Below, in pieces: positions 21,716 to 29,985 of a stretch of DNA of 37,748 nucleotides. How positions within the stretch are numbered: position 1 is the first letter of the stretch; each line of letters starts with the position of its first letter. Both the position numbers and the translations under genes were made by a program. The notes below the pieces were generated by a model, which saw nothing but the letters and a program-made list of their open reading frames with translations, was not told the origin of the DNA and made no database searches. This stretch comes from a virus. Where the stretch lies: the IMG/VR virus record IMGVR_UViG_3300005529_000069, positions 1-37,748 of that record; one strand, 5' to 3'.

Positions 21716-23128
21716 TTAGAAGGTCGGTGCGACGAGGCCGGTGCCGTTGATGACAGCCACCGACGTCGTGTAACGGGAGACGATCTGCGCGGAGTAGGCC
21801 AGCGCCCGGAACAGGACACCCGCCGAGTCCGCGTACGGCTCACGGAACGTCTCGAGCCGCAACGCGCCTTCGTAGAGCCGCAGGTCGCCGCGGATACCCA
21901 CGAACACCGGGTCCTGGTTGGTGCCGGCGCCGAGGTTCGTCGGGATGTTCGGGTCGGTGATGACCTGCAGGCCGCCGAAGTAGCCGACGACACCCTGCGC
22001 GACGTCCGGGCCGGTCTCGCCGACCGGGTTGAACGCGGCGCCGAGCGGCACGACCAGCGGGCGGCTGTTCGCGTCGACCGAGGCGAGGATCCAGTTCCAG
22101 CGGCGCGGGTGCATCCAGATCGTGTCCGGCGGCATGAACCGCGCGGTCTCGATCGCGGACGCGGCGCCGAACACCTTCGAGTAGAAGGAGTTCGCGGTCG
22201 TCGACGACGCCACCGCAGGCGATGCGGAGGTGAAGGTGACGTTGACCGTGCCCGACGCGTTGAAGTACGTGTAGACGCCGTTGAGCTGCCCGGACGCGCC
22301 CGAACCGGAGATGACCTGCGTGCCGTAACGCTGCGCGTAGTCGGCGGCCAGGTCGCGGAGCACAACCTCGTCGAACGGGATGCCCGACTGGTCGAGAAGC
22401 TGCTGCGCGACGACCTGCTTGCCGCCGATCGTCGAGATCGCGCTTGAGATCGACCCGGTCGTCATGTCGGTCTGGCTCAACGCCGTGTTCTGCGTGGTCT
22501 GGATCGCTGTCGTCGTCCCGCCGGTGATCTTCGGCAGGTTGACGCTCGACACGCCTTCGGGCAGCGGACGCGGCCCGATCGAGTCGGCGAACTTGCGGCC
22601 CGGCCGCGCGTACGCGACGAAGTCCTCGATCAGCCACAGCGGCGGGCTGAACTCGCCGCCGGACCCACCAGCGCCGCCGGTGTTGCCGAGAGCACGCAGT
22701 TCCGGCTCGGTCCGCTTGGCGAGCTCGTCCTGCGCCTGCAAGGCGCTGCGGCGCAGCCGGTCGGCCGCGTCGGCGTCGCCGGTCTGCTGGGCGAGGAACA
22801 GGTCACGGAAGTACGACTGGCCGATCTTGTAGCGGTGGTAGACGGGCGCGTCGGTGACGTGCGCCCGCTGGTCGCCGACGTCGCCGGCGGCCTTGCGTGC
22901 CTCGTCGGCGTCGCGCCGCCGCTTGTCCAGCTCGACGAGTTCGGTGATCCGCTCGTCGAACGCGCGGATCTCGGCGACTGCCGCTTTGAACGCGGCGTCT
23001 TCCTCGTCGGTGAACGCGCGGTTCTCGGTGGTGAGCTTGCCGGTCAGGTCGTCGATCTCCTTCTGCTTCGCGTCACGGTTGTCGCGAATCTGGGAGATCA
23101 GGGGGTTCTCAACCACGGTCGTGGTCAT
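21716..23128 (-). CDS. Major capsid protein, HK97 fold
   Basis: 470 residues. Residues 1-110 form the coiled-coil delta/scaffold domain (KQKEIDDLTGKLTTENRAFTDEEDAAFKAA). A Gly-rich junction (GNTGGAGGSGGEFSPP) near residue 155 precedes the mature shell domain, with the P-domain helix (PFDEVVLRDLAADYAQRYGTQVISGSG) and late strands (RFMPPDTIWMHPRRWNWILA). This is the usual HK97 architecture, processed by the upstream protease. AGGAGG lies 6 nt before the ATG. Confidence 0.93.
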   Translation of the reverse strand: MTTTVVENPLISQIRDNRDAKQKEIDDLTGKLTTENRAFTDEEDAAFKAAVAEIRAFDERITELVELDKRRRDADEARKAAGDVGDQRAHVTDAPVYHRYKIGQSYFRDLFLAQQTGDADAADRLRRSALQAQDELAKRTEPELRALGNTGGAGGSGGEFSPPLWLIEDFVAYARPGRKFADSIGPRPLPEGVSSVNLPKITGGTTTAIQTTQNTALSQTDMTTGSISSAISTIGGKQVVAQQLLDQSGIPFDEVVLRDLAADYAQRYGTQVISGSGASGQLNGVYTYFNASGTVNVTFTSASPAVASSTTANSFYSKVFGAASAIETARFMPPDTIWMHPRRWNWILASVDANSRPLVVPLGAAFNPVGETGPDVAQGVVGYFGGLQVITDPNIPTNLGAGTNQDPVFVGIRGDLRLYEGALRLETFREPYADSAGVLFRALAYSAQIVSRYTTSVAVINGTGLVAPTF

Positions 23129-23234
23129 GGGTTGTCCTCCTGGACGTTGGGATGGCTGGTCCCGCGGTTCAGGTGGCGTCGGGCGGTGCCGTGGTTAGGC
23201 GGTCGCCGTATCCGGTCTGACGTGCGGTGGTGCG
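23129..23234 (-). other. Untranslated leader between protease and capsid genes
   Basis: A 106-bp gap in an otherwise overlapping operon, ending in the strong RBS CAGGAGG upstream of the capsid ATG. No convincing promoter or terminator hairpin was seen. It may set higher capsid translation or be an mRNA processing site. Confidence 0.4.
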
Positions 23235-23987
23235 TTACGCCGCGGAGCGGCGCAGTTCACCGGCGAGGCGGATCGCCTCAGCGGCTTCTTTCGTCAACGT
23301 GGTACGCGTCTCGGTCTCGGTAGGAGCGGTCTCGGTTGTTGCGGTCCGGGTGGTCAGGTTGACACCGAGCGCGTCGAGCGCAGCCTTGAGCCGGTCGATG
23401 TTCGCCGCGTCGAACTCGACGCCGGACCGGACCTCGCGGAGCATCGCCTCGGCGAGAACGTAGGCCGACTCCCGCTCGTCGCGGGCGCGTAGCTGCGCGG
23501 TCGCGTTCTCGTTCGCCGGGTAGGTGACGACGGACACGTCGCCGCCGGACAGGTTCGCCTCACGGATCGTCCGGTCCGGCATGTCACCCGAGTAGTCCCA
23601 CTCCTCGCCGCCGGCCGGCACCCGGAACGCGAACGACATCTGGTCGAGGTCGCCGCGGCGCATCTTCGGCAGCAGCCGTTGCACGTCCGGGTCGGACGGG
23701 TCGAGCGTCGCCCGCACCGACAAGCCTTTCGCGTCCGTGCGGAGTTCCAGCGTCCCCGACTTCGTCCGGGCGAGCGGCTGCCCCTCATGGTCGACGAGCA
23801 GCCTGACGTCCGGCGCGCCGGACAGGGTGCGCTTGAACGCGTCCGGGTGGATCCGCTCCCGGAAGAACCCGACCTGGTACGGGTCGTTGAACGTCGATGC
23901 GTAACCGGTGAGCACCGGCGCGGAGTCCTCGTCGCGCAACTCGAGGTTCGCGGTGACAGTCCGCGTCTCGTACGGTCGGTCAGCCAT
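23235..23987 (-). CDS. HK97-type prohead protease
   Basis: 250 residues from ATG 23987, overlapping the portal stop by 8 bp. The fold markers are visible: VLTGYASTFNDPYQVGFFRERI, DAFKRTL, then LLVDHEGQPLARTKSGTL carrying the catalytic His of the H-S(T) dyad, and RRGDLDQMSFAFRVP with the catalytic Ser. The C-terminus is a Thr/Glu-rich tail. It would cleave the capsid delta domain during maturation. Confidence 0.9.
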   Translation of the reverse strand: MADRPYETRTVTANLELRDEDSAPVLTGYASTFNDPYQVGFFRERIHPDAFKRTLSGAPDVRLLVDHEGQPLARTKSGTLELRTDAKGLSVRATLDPSDPDVQRLLPKMRRGDLDQMSFAFRVPAGGEEWDYSGDMPDRTIREANLSGGDVSVVTYPANENATAQLRARDERESAYVLAEAMLREVRSGVEFDAANIDRLKAALDALGVNLTTRTATTETAPTETETRTTLTKEAAEAIRLAGELRRSAA

Positions 23988-25221
23988 TGACGACTCCCAG
24001 TTTCGGTTTCGGCCCGACGTCCGGCGTGTCCGGTGACGTTTCCGGGGTCGGCGGTTTCGGCAGCGCCTTCGGCAGCCCCATCGGGGTCACAGTCATCGGC
24101 ACGAGCTCGAGTTCGGTTTTCTCCGCGTCGGTCAGCGGCGGCTCGTCCATCCGCCTGAGCAGCCGCGACGGCGGCATCACCTTCGACGCCACCCGGATCG
24201 CGTCGACCTTCGCCTGCGTCTCCGCGTCGGTACGGAGCAGGCTCGCCGTGTTGAACTGCACATACTGCGGCTGCGGGAGCAGCGTGAAGAACGCGTCCTC
24301 GATCCGGCGCAGCCACATCGACAGGCTGAACGTCAGGAAGTCGACCGACCGCTGCTCGACGTTCGCGTACGTCATCGACGAGCCGACTTTCCCGCCGACG
24401 AGTTCCGCGGGAACCCCGAAAATCCGCGCGATCTCCGAGATATTCGCTGCTTGCGTCTCGAGGAACTGCGACTCGTTCGGTTTCACCGAAATTTGGTTGT
24501 ACTTCACGCCCGAGCCGAGCGCGACCGGCTCCCGGTTGCGGGTCGCGGCCATCAGCCGGTCCTTCAGCGTCCGCGCCTGCTCCTGCGTGATGTCCATGTC
24601 GGATTCGAGAACGGCCTTCGGGATGCCGCCGCCGGAGAAGAAGTCGCTCGCGAACTTCCGTGACGCCAAGTCGACACCGATCGCCTCAGCCGCGTACTCG
24701 ATCGGGGACAAGCCCAGCTTCTTACCGGGCAGCGTCATCCCGCGCACATGCCAGATCCGGTCCGTCATGTCGACGCGGGACGGACCGACGAAATACCGGA
24801 CGTCGCCGGTGTCCTCGTCGACCTGCGGCTGCACCCGGTCCGGGTTGAGCAGCACCACCTGCTGCGGGTAGCCGAGCCCGTTCAGGCTCGTCTTCATCCC
24901 GTACGCGTTGCCGCGGAGCAGCAGCGACACCATCAGCTCGTGCAGCCACTCCGACTGTGTCATGTCCGCCGCCGGGGTCTGCACGAGCGGCGGGTCGGTG
25001 ATCCGCGCCGGGACATCGGCGGTCCGGCGGTAGGTCATCAGCGGCAGCATCGCGACAGCGTTCGCGAGCAGTTGCACGCAACCCCAGACGGTCGGGACGA
25101 TGAGCGCCCGGTCCGGTTGCGTGTTCACGGACGGCTGCCCGTAGATGTTCGCGCCCGGATACGGCGGAATCGGCGGCTCCGCGGTCCACTGGCGCCGTTC
25201 CCGGCCGAACAGCACACCCAT
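23980..25221 (-). CDS. Portal protein, HK97 family
   Basis: 413 residues. Recognisable segments are VPTVWGCVQLLANAVAMLPLMTYRR, QSEWLHELMVSLLLRGNAYG, VLLNPDRVQPQ, and the hub/wing region IARIFGVPAELVGGKVGSSMTYANVEQ. That last string is close to diagnostic for HK97-like portals. The C-terminus is Pro-rich. It forms the dodecameric DNA channel at one capsid vertex and follows terminase as usual. Confidence 0.93.
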   Translation of the reverse strand: MGVLFGRERRQWTAEPPIPPYPGANIYGQPSVNTQPDRALIVPTVWGCVQLLANAVAMLPLMTYRRTADVPARITDPPLVQTPAADMTQSEWLHELMVSLLLRGNAYGMKTSLNGLGYPQQVVLLNPDRVQPQVDEDTGDVRYFVGPSRVDMTDRIWHVRGMTLPGKKLGLSPIEYAAEAIGVDLASRKFASDFFSGGGIPKAVLESDMDITQEQARTLKDRLMAATRNREPVALGSGVKYNQISVKPNESQFLETQAANISEIARIFGVPAELVGGKVGSSMTYANVEQRSVDFLTFSLSMWLRRIEDAFFTLLPQPQYVQFNTASLLRTDAETQAKVDAIRVASKVMPPSRLLRRMDEPPLTDAEKTELELVPMTVTPMGLPKALPKPPTPETSPDTPDVGPKPKLGVVNG

Positions 25222-25235
25222 CAGGCGGTGTCCTC

Positions 25236-25457
25236 TCAGGAGCGGCGGTCAGTAGCCAGGTCGAGTAGCAGCAGCCCGGCAGCGGTCAGATAGCCGGCCG
25301 GCCGATAGACGAGCCACGCCCCGTAGAAGCCCAGCCCCACCACGGCGAGCCCCTGCCAGAGCCGATGAAGCCGGCCAACGCGGGTGAGAAAAGCGACGAC
25401 GGCTACCAGACCGCGTTCAAGATGTCGCCGGAGTCGTGCCGTGTCGTCCACCCCCAC
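25236..25457 (-). CDS. Small membrane protein between terminase and portal
   Basis: 73 residues from GTG 25457, overlapping the large terminase by 55 bp (a second GTG at 25451 is possible). Two hydrophobic stretches (GLVAVVAFLTRVG and WQGLAVVGLGFYGAWLVY...LTAAGLLLLDL) suggest one or two membrane helices. Short membrane-like ORFs here are common in actinophages and unassigned. The long overlap makes the start uncertain. Confidence 0.55.
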   Translation of the reverse strand: MGVDDTARLRRHLERGLVAVVAFLTRVGRLHRLWQGLAVVGLGFYGAWLVYRPAGYLTAAGLLLLDLATDRRS

Positions 25458-26884
25458 AGCGCGTTCGTCGCCGACACGAGCGGCGTGATGTCAACCTCGG
25501 CGGACCGCCGGTCCCACAACAACGCGTCACCCACCGTCCTGGTCGACGCGCCTTTCAGCGCCGCGTTCAGCTCCGGCTGGTCGAGATGCCGTAGCCGGCC
25601 GTCCGTCGCCGCGTCGTAGAACTGGCCGAACGCCTCTTTCGCGTCGGTCGTGTTCATCTCGATCACGTCGACCTTCGCGTCCTTGAGATCTTCGAGCAGC
25701 GAGGCGGCCGCGGACTGCTTGTCGACGACGACGCCGAGCGAATCCCAGTCCTCCGCCAACTGCTTCAGCCGGGCCACCACCCACGTGACGCCTGTCCGGT
25801 TGTCGACGACCTGCACCTGCGGACGCCCATCCGAGCGCACTCCGGCCACCGAGATCGACGTCCGCTGCCGCAACGGCTGCGTGTCCACCGAGAACGCGAC
25901 CTTCCCAGCCGGACGCGGCGGTGCCGCGGACAGGTCCGCGAGCGGCTCCCACAGAGCACGGGAAATCACCCAGTCGTCATCGGGGTCAGCCGGCCAGTTG
26001 CCGATGCCGAGCCTTTCCCGTGCGTACTCGACCCGGTCCATCGACCGCTGCTCACGCAACGTGTGCTCGAGCGTCAACCGAATGTTCAATCCGGGGTTCG
26101 CCTGCGCGATGTGCCGCGGGTCGACCGACACCCCGTCCGGGTCACCCCAGTAGGCATCCTCATCGACCGACCACTCCGCGTAACACAGCGACGGGTCACC
26201 GCCGGCCATCCCACGACGGCGGATCTTCGCCAGCACATGCGCGTCCTCATCCCCCGCCGACCCCGTGTACCAGATCTGCGGGTTCCCGCGCTTCGCCTTC
26301 GCGGACATCGTCGGCATAAGCGCGCCGACCGACCGCGGGTCGAGGATCATCGCCTCGTCCAGCACGACAAGATCACCCGACAAGCCGCGGCCACCCGACT
26401 TCGTCCGGGTCTTGAACTTCAGCCGCTGCCCGTTCTTCAGTTCGATGCCTTCTTCGCCGTGCGCCTTCGGCATCCGTTTCACGCGCCGGTCGAAGTCCGG
26501 GTTGCTCTCGATCAGCACCTGCAACCGCAGGAAATGCTCCATCGCGGTCTCGAACAGGTGCGCCGAGTGGATGATCAGCTTCCCGCCGAGCAGAAACAGC
26601 CACGCCAGCTCGAGCGCCTCGAGGATCGCGCCCTTACCATTCTGTCGGCAAACCACCAGGCCGATCTCGAACGCCGCCCACCGGCCGCGAGCATCCTCGG
26701 CCATCGCGTGCTTGAGCACCAACTGCTGCCACGGGTCCAGGTGCAGCCCGGCGACCGCGGCAAGATCGACAGCCTCGTCGCCGGCCTCCGTCGAAACTAC
26801 GGTCGGAGGAACCCACAAAACACGAGGGACCTGGACACCCTCAAGCTCCGAGACGCTTGGCCCGTCGAGCAAGGAGGTCATCAA
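25403..26884 (-). CDS. terL: Terminase large subunit
   Basis: 493 residues. The ATPase domain has CRQNGKGAI (Walker A variant with the QNGK of this phage family), VVLDEAMIL (Walker B and coupling Glu) and WYTGSAG (motif III). The nuclease domain begins with KVAFSVDTQPLRQ, whose Asp is a metal ligand; a further acidic position is VVVDKQSAAASLLEDL. It packages DNA into proheads with the small subunit, whose gene it overlaps by 44 bp. The full length is normal. Confidence 0.95.
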   Translation of the reverse strand: MMTSLLDGPSVSELEGVQVPRVLWVPPTVVSTEAGDEAVDLAAVAGLHLDPWQQLVLKHAMAEDARGRWAAFEIGLVVCRQNGKGAILEALELAWLFLLGGKLIIHSAHLFETAMEHFLRLQVLIESNPDFDRRVKRMPKAHGEEGIELKNGQRLKFKTRTKSGGRGLSGDLVVLDEAMILDPRSVGALMPTMSAKAKRGNPQIWYTGSAGDEDAHVLAKIRRRGMAGGDPSLCYAEWSVDEDAYWGDPDGVSVDPRHIAQANPGLNIRLTLEHTLREQRSMDRVEYARERLGIGNWPADPDDDWVISRALWEPLADLSAAPPRPAGKVAFSVDTQPLRQRTSISVAGVRSDGRPQVQVVDNRTGVTWVVARLKQLAEDWDSLGVVVDKQSAAASLLEDLKDAKVDVIEMNTTDAKEAFGQFYDAATDGRLRHLDQPELNAALKGASTRTVGDALLWDRRSAEVDITPLVSATNALWGWTTRHDSGDILNAVW

Positions 26885-27191
26885 TGCCGTCCTTCGACTC
26901 GGCCGGTGACTCGGGCAGGTTCAGCGCCTTCACACCCGCCTGGAACGTCGCCGCCAACTGCCGCGCCTCGGCCGCCGCGTCGTCGACGAGCAGTTCGTAG
27001 TCCTCGGTTCGCGTCCGGTGCGTCAGGCGCATCCACACGTCCACGTCACCGGACAGAACCTCGTCGAACCTTTCCAGCCGGTCAGCCATCCGGCACAGTT
27101 CCTCGAGCAGCACCAGTTCGGCCGCATTGAACGGCCGTAGTTGGTGCGTCGCCTCCCACATCCGCCGCCCGCGAGGGCCAAGCTCAGCCAT
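26841..27191 (-). CDS. terS: Terminase small subunit
   Basis: 116 residues: AELGPRGRRMWEATHQLRPF, then ELVLLEELCRMADRLERFDE and a helical RQLAATFQAGVKALNLPES. The R.LWEA.....L......LLEELCR..DRLE pattern is common in actinophage small terminases. It immediately precedes the large subunit and follows an HNH nuclease. It would recognise the packaging site. Confidence 0.85.
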   Translation of the reverse strand: MAELGPRGRRMWEATHQLRPFNAAELVLLEELCRMADRLERFDEVLSGDVDVWMRLTHRTRTEDYELLVDDAAAEARQLAATFQAGVKALNLPESPAESKDGIDDLLARRAKRLGA

Positions 27192-27273
27192 GTGCCGAAA
27201 CCACGGGGAGGGAAAATGCCGAGTGGCGCGTCGGGAGTGCCGTGTTTGTCCAAAAAAACCGCGTCATGGTCAC
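27184..27273 (-). CDS. Possible 29-residue ORF containing a T7 run
   Basis: A GTG overlapping the HNH stop as GTGA opens a 29-codon frame (MTMTRFFWTNTALPTRHSAF, then SLPVVSAHG) that ends overlapping the start of the small terminase. It contains TTTTTTT (27258-27252 on the minus strand), a rare homopolymer here. A -1 slip there would give RFFLDKHGTPDAPLG. Either reading may be real, or the stretch may simply be spacer holding the packaging site. Low confidence. Confidence 0.3.
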   Translation of the reverse strand: MTMTRFFWTNTALPTRHSAFSLPVVSAHG

Positions 27274-27593
27274 CACCCCGGCAGTGTGCGTCGTCTGCGT
27301 CGTGCGAGGGACTGCCGCTGCCGGAGGTTGCCGCGGATGGCTCCCTCCTGCTGGTTGCAGGCGCGGTGCCACATGCCGGGCAGATATCCGGTACGGGCCG
27401 GGTTGTGCGGCAGGTGCCAGCGGGACTGCTTGTCACCGGGGACCTTCTCCGGTCCTAGCGGTCGCCGGCAGTAGCCGCAGAGGTCTGTCGGGAGTGTGAC
27501 CTTGACGCGTCGTGCACGTTCGTTGACGTGGTCTGCCCCGTACCCGGCTGCCACGGTCTTATGTCGGGGTGCGGTGCGGAACCGGTGCGTCAC
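27270..27593 (-). CDS. HNH endonuclease next to terminase
   Basis: 107 residues from GTG 27593 with GGGGAGG 4 nt upstream. The metal and catalytic pattern is CGYCRRPLG, then SRWHLPHNPA and HRACNQQEGAIRGN. This is the small HNH type commonly encoded beside terminase, where it supports cleavage of packaged DNA. The C-terminus is Arg-rich (RRRRRTLPGW). It opens the late operon after a non-coding gap. Confidence 0.85.
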   Translation of the reverse strand: MTHRFRTAPRHKTVAAGYGADHVNERARRVKVTLPTDLCGYCRRPLGPEKVPGDKQSRWHLPHNPARTGYLPGMWHRACNQQEGAIRGNLRQRQSLARRRRRTLPGW

Positions 27594-27668
27594 GTCGCCT
27601 CCCCGGAACAGCGAGAACGCCCCGGAGCAATCGCTCAACGAGGCTGAAGAGACACGACACCAACGTGG

Positions 27669-27687
27669 GCACCGTACTCTTCGGTGC
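27669..27687. terminator. Hairpin ending the early operon
   Basis: GCACCG-7 nt-CGGTGC, beginning 3 nt after the stop of the last early gene on the minus strand. No U-tract follows, as is usual for actinobacterial terminators. The 97-bp gap holding it (27594-27690) is also the only room for a late promoter, but no confident -35/-10 pair was seen. Confidence 0.5.
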
Positions 27688-27690
27688 AGG

Positions 27691-27909
27691 TCAGGCGCAA
27701 GTATCCCTGAACGTCCCCGCGTGCCGGCGTGTCGCGGACCGCTCTGCTGCCTTGAGGTCGTAGCGGACGGGTCGGCGTTTGACGCTGGTGCGGGGCCAGC
27801 GGTCCTCATGCGCCCAGCGGTAGACGGTGCCGACGGGGACACGTAGGTGCCAGGCGAGAGCGCGAGCGTCGAGGAGTGTCGTAGAGCGGTCGCTCTGTGA
27901 CGGGTTCAT
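27691..27909 (-). CDS. Small HTH DNA-binding protein, last early gene
   Basis: 72 residues, ATGA overlap. After the MNPSQSDR start box comes a MerR/homeodomain-like HTH (LDARALAWHLRVPVGTVYRW) with a wing (RWPRTSVKRRPVRYDLKAAE). Position at the end of the early operon, just before the late genes, would suit a late-gene activator or a second excisionase-like factor. Its first eight residues are identical to those of the gene at 36774-37043. Confidence 0.75.
   Translation of the reverse strand: MNPSQSDRSTTLLDARALAWHLRVPVGTVYRWAHEDRWPRTSVKRRPVRYDLKAAERSATRRHAGTFRDTCA
27887..27894 (-). repeat. SDR start box 1
   Basis: AGCGACCG within CAGAGCGACCG, coding SQSDR at residues 4-8 of the 27691-27909 gene. 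Confidence 0.6.
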
Positions 27910-28244
27910 CGGCCCCTCCGGGTGGCGGGCACGGCTTCCGCCAGACGCTCAAGATGTGCCATTCCAGCCGCGACTTCCTCGGCGGTGAGCGGCCGCTTCC
28001 GGGCCTCCGTGGTCAGCCCAATGCGAGCGACGATGGTGCCGTGGCGGGGGCCGAACCCGTAGCGGTGGTCCTCACGCTGGCCGGTGAAGCGGTCGTAGTC
28101 CTTCAGCCCGAGATACCACTCACGCATGCGAAGGCAGCCATTCTGCAAGTCGAACGCTGCGTCCTCGATCATGTCGTAGGTCAGTCGATCGACGCCTTCG
28201 ACGACCAGCACCGCTTCCGGTACTGAAGCGCCCTTCTCTGTCAT
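27906..28244 (-). CDS. Conserved early protein with TEKGAS start box
   Basis: 112 residues from ATG 28244 (ATGA overlap), not the longer frame to 28307. After MTEKGAS come a helical core (VDRLTYDMIEDAAFDLQNGC) and an aromatic-rich middle (MREWYLGLKDYDRFTGQREDHRYGFGPRHG), ending AVPATRRGR. No family recognised. Confidence 0.65.
   Translation of the reverse strand: MTEKGASVPEAVLVVEGVDRLTYDMIEDAAFDLQNGCLRMREWYLGLKDYDRFTGQREDHRYGFGPRHGTIVARIGLTTEARKRPLTAEEVAAGMAHLERLAEAVPATRRGR
28225..28241 (-). repeat. KGAS start box 1
   Basis: ACAGAGAAGGGCGCTTC beginning inside the ATG-proximal codons of the 27906-28244 gene (MTEKGAS). Confidence 0.6.
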
Positions 28245-29020
28245 GCCGACTCCCTCAGTTTGTCGCCCAAATCCGACCAGTATCGGTGCGGCCACGTCTT
28301 CCCGCACACCGTGCAGTCGATCCCTTCAGGCTCGAGGTCGGCCGGTTCGGTCCACTCGACGACGAGGTTGCCCGGACACTGCAACGGCTTGCGTGACTCC
28401 ACGTCGCACGCGGTCACTTCGAGGCAGCGTCCGCAGACCACCTGATGCCGTCCTCTAGGGAAAGCCAGCGAGTGCGCCGCCCTGGTGAGCCGGTCGAGGT
28501 TGTCGTGCGTGTCGTCGACGTCGGGCTGCTCACACATCCAGTCGACGTGCGCGGCAAGCCACGACGCCATCGCCTGCTCGGTGTCGGCGGGCCACGCGTG
28601 CAGGTTCCGTTCCTCGATTACCCACCGGACCATCCGGACGAGCTCGGCGTGTATCTCGTCGCGGAGGTCGACCACCTTGCCGTTGAGGGAGACGCCGGCA
28701 CCTTTCGCGGAGTTGCGGCGCTTGCCTTCGTCGGACTTGTCGTGGCGGCGTTCCGGGCGGGTGAGCGCGGCTTCGAGGTCGCCGTACAGGCCAGGGAGCG
28801 AGGCGAGCATTTCCCCGATCTTCGCGTGGTGCCCGGCGCAGGCGTAGCCGACGTGAGCGCGTCGCGGGCGGTCGGGGTCGCTGCGGTGCGGGATGACGCA
28901 AGCAGGTTCTCCGCGTCGTACCCACTTCGGCGGGTCGTAGGTGTCACAGGAGCAGACGGAGATGCGAGCGGAAGTGAGGGTCCAGCCGCGACCTTCGCAG
29001 GCTTCGCAAGTCTCAGGCAT
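28241..29020 (-). CDS. Conserved actinophage early protein with zinc ribbons
   Basis: 259 residues from ATG 29020 (8-bp overlap with the previous stop). The N-terminal zinc motif is CEACEGRGW...CSC. The middle is helical with HVGYACAGHHAKIGEMLASL, a Lys/Arg linker, and EIHAELVRMVRWVIEERNLHAWPADT followed by ASWLAAHVDWMCEQ. A C-terminal ribbon has CGRCLEV...C and CTVCGKTW. This whole layout is recognisable in many actinophage genomes as a protein of unknown function. Nucleic-acid binding is plausible. Confidence 0.75.
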   Translation of the reverse strand: MPETCEACEGRGWTLTSARISVCSCDTYDPPKWVRRGEPACVIPHRSDPDRPRRAHVGYACAGHHAKIGEMLASLPGLYGDLEAALTRPERRHDKSDEGKRRNSAKGAGVSLNGKVVDLRDEIHAELVRMVRWVIEERNLHAWPADTEQAMASWLAAHVDWMCEQPDVDDTHDNLDRLTRAAHSLAFPRGRHQVVCGRCLEVTACDVESRKPLQCPGNLVVEWTEPADLEPEGIDCTVCGKTWPHRYWSDLGDKLRESA

Positions 29021-29207
29021 CGACGTCCCACCATGTCTCAGACCACCACTCATGGGCAGTCGCCATGAAGTGCTCGGTAGATGGCTCGCGGTTGCGGTGC
29101 GGCGGCAAATGCCCGGCCGGACGCTCGCAGCGGTACTCGATGGGTTCTTCGTCGTACGACGAGCCCTGGACGTAAAGCGCTGCGTCGCAGGCTTCGCGGG
29201 TGGTCAC
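29013..29207 (-). CDS. Small early protein, possible metal binding
   Basis: 64 residues from GTG 29207 (GTGA overlap). It contains CDAALYVQ..., CERPAGHLPPHRNREP and TAHEWWSETWW. Cys and His spacing (C...C....GH..PH) resembles a motif seen in other genes of this operon (compare GCVLRHGHDGMHH in the next upstream gene). Function unknown. Confidence 0.6.
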   Translation of the reverse strand: MTTREACDAALYVQGSSYDEEPIEYRCERPAGHLPPHRNREPSTEHFMATAHEWWSETWWDVDA

Positions 29208-29509
29208 GCGGAGTCACCGCAAACGCCTCGTGCGGCTTGTAGTGCGGCGTAAAGGCAGATCGAGTCGTCGGGGTGACAGTCCTCGTAGCGGCGAAGTTCG
29301 TCGCGGAGTTTCCGTGCGCTCTCGTTCCACAGGAGTCGCCGTCTCTCAAGCCAGGGTCCGCTGCCGACAACGAACTCGCGCTTCGCCCAGTCGGCCCCGG
29401 TCGCGTCGTCGTGGTGCATGCCGTCGTGGCCGTGTCGCAGCACACAACCCAACGGCTTGCCACCGATTCCGTCGATCTGCTCGGCGCACCGGCCGTGTTC
29501 GCCGCTCAT
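29204..29509 (-). CDS. Early protein with Cys/His-rich N-terminus
   Basis: 101 residues, ATGA overlap with a micro-ORF upstream. MSGEHGRCAEQIDG then LGCVLRHGHDGMHHDD suggests a small metal site; the second half is helical (RRRLLWNESARKLRDELRRYEDC). Function unknown. Confidence 0.6.
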   Translation of the reverse strand: MSGEHGRCAEQIDGIGGKPLGCVLRHGHDGMHHDDATGADWAKREFVVGSGPWLERRRLLWNESARKLRDELRRYEDCHPDDSICLYAALQAARGVCGDSA

Positions 29510-29550
29510 CGCGCCTGCCCGGTGCAGGACGGAAAGACAGGGGAGGTCAC
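29506..29550 (-). CDS. Micro-ORF, 14 residues
   Basis: GTG 29550 overlaps the preceding stop (GTGA) and the TGA overlaps the next start (ATGA). It encodes MTSPVFPSCTGQAR. The perfect two-sided coupling is the only support; the peptide may simply keep ribosomes on the mRNA. Confidence 0.4.
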   Translation of the reverse strand: MTSPVFPSCTGQAR

Positions 29551-29732
29551 GGCAACTCCCGGAAATCCGGCGCGGTCATCTCGTCCCACTCGTCGCGCCA
29601 GTCGCGCTCGCCACAGCGCGGGCACTTGTCGACTTCGGGGAATCGCAGCGCAGCGACCTGCTCAGGCGAATACGCCTGTTTAGCGCCGCAGAAACCGCAC
29701 CAGCGAAACCGGACGCCCGTCTCCCCGCTCAT
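29547..29732 (-). CDS. Small zinc-ribbon protein
   Basis: 61 residues with two CxxC pairs: WCGFCGAKQ near residue 12 and KCPRCGERDW near residue 37. That is a typical treble-clef or rubredoxin-like zinc ribbon of about 25-residue spacing. ATGA-coupled on one side, GTGA on the other. Likely nucleic-acid or protein binding. Confidence 0.7.
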   Translation of the reverse strand: MSGETGVRFRWCGFCGAKQAYSPEQVAALRFPEVDKCPRCGERDWRDEWDEMTAPDFRELP

Positions 29733-29980
29733 TCCTGCCTACCCGACACGCCACCGATCCGGGATTTCGTGGCGATAAGCCACATGGCGAACGTGAAGTC
29801 GAAGTTCCCAACGGTTTCGACGCCAACCGCAACGCCGTCCGCGTCAACGTCCAGCAGGACGCCGTGCCCATAGTCAAGGGTCGGGAACGAGCCGGTCTCA
29901 GCCGCGACGATGCGCCTGCCCATGAGCAGTGCACGGGTCGCTGCTTCGTCCGTTTCGCGGAGTGTCGTCTCGCCCATCAC
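29729..29980 (-). CDS. Early protein starting MMGETT
   Basis: 83 residues from GTG 29980 (GTG-ATG in tandem). A helical start (LRETDEAATRALLMGRRIVAAE) precedes a strand-rich part (HGVLLDVDADGVAVGVETVGNF, FAMWLIATKS). It shares a 23-bp start sequence with the next gene upstream, which otherwise differs. Family unknown. Confidence 0.65.
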   Translation of the reverse strand: MMGETTLRETDEAATRALLMGRRIVAAETGSFPTLDYGHGVLLDVDADGVAVGVETVGNFDFTFAMWLIATKSRIGGVSGRQE

Positions 29981-29985
29981 TCGCC
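29963..29985 (-). repeat. Start repeat GGCGARTGATGGGCGAGACG, copy 1
   Basis: 23 bp matching 30169-30191 with one mismatch, spanning the stop-start junction and first codons. Confidence 0.7.
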
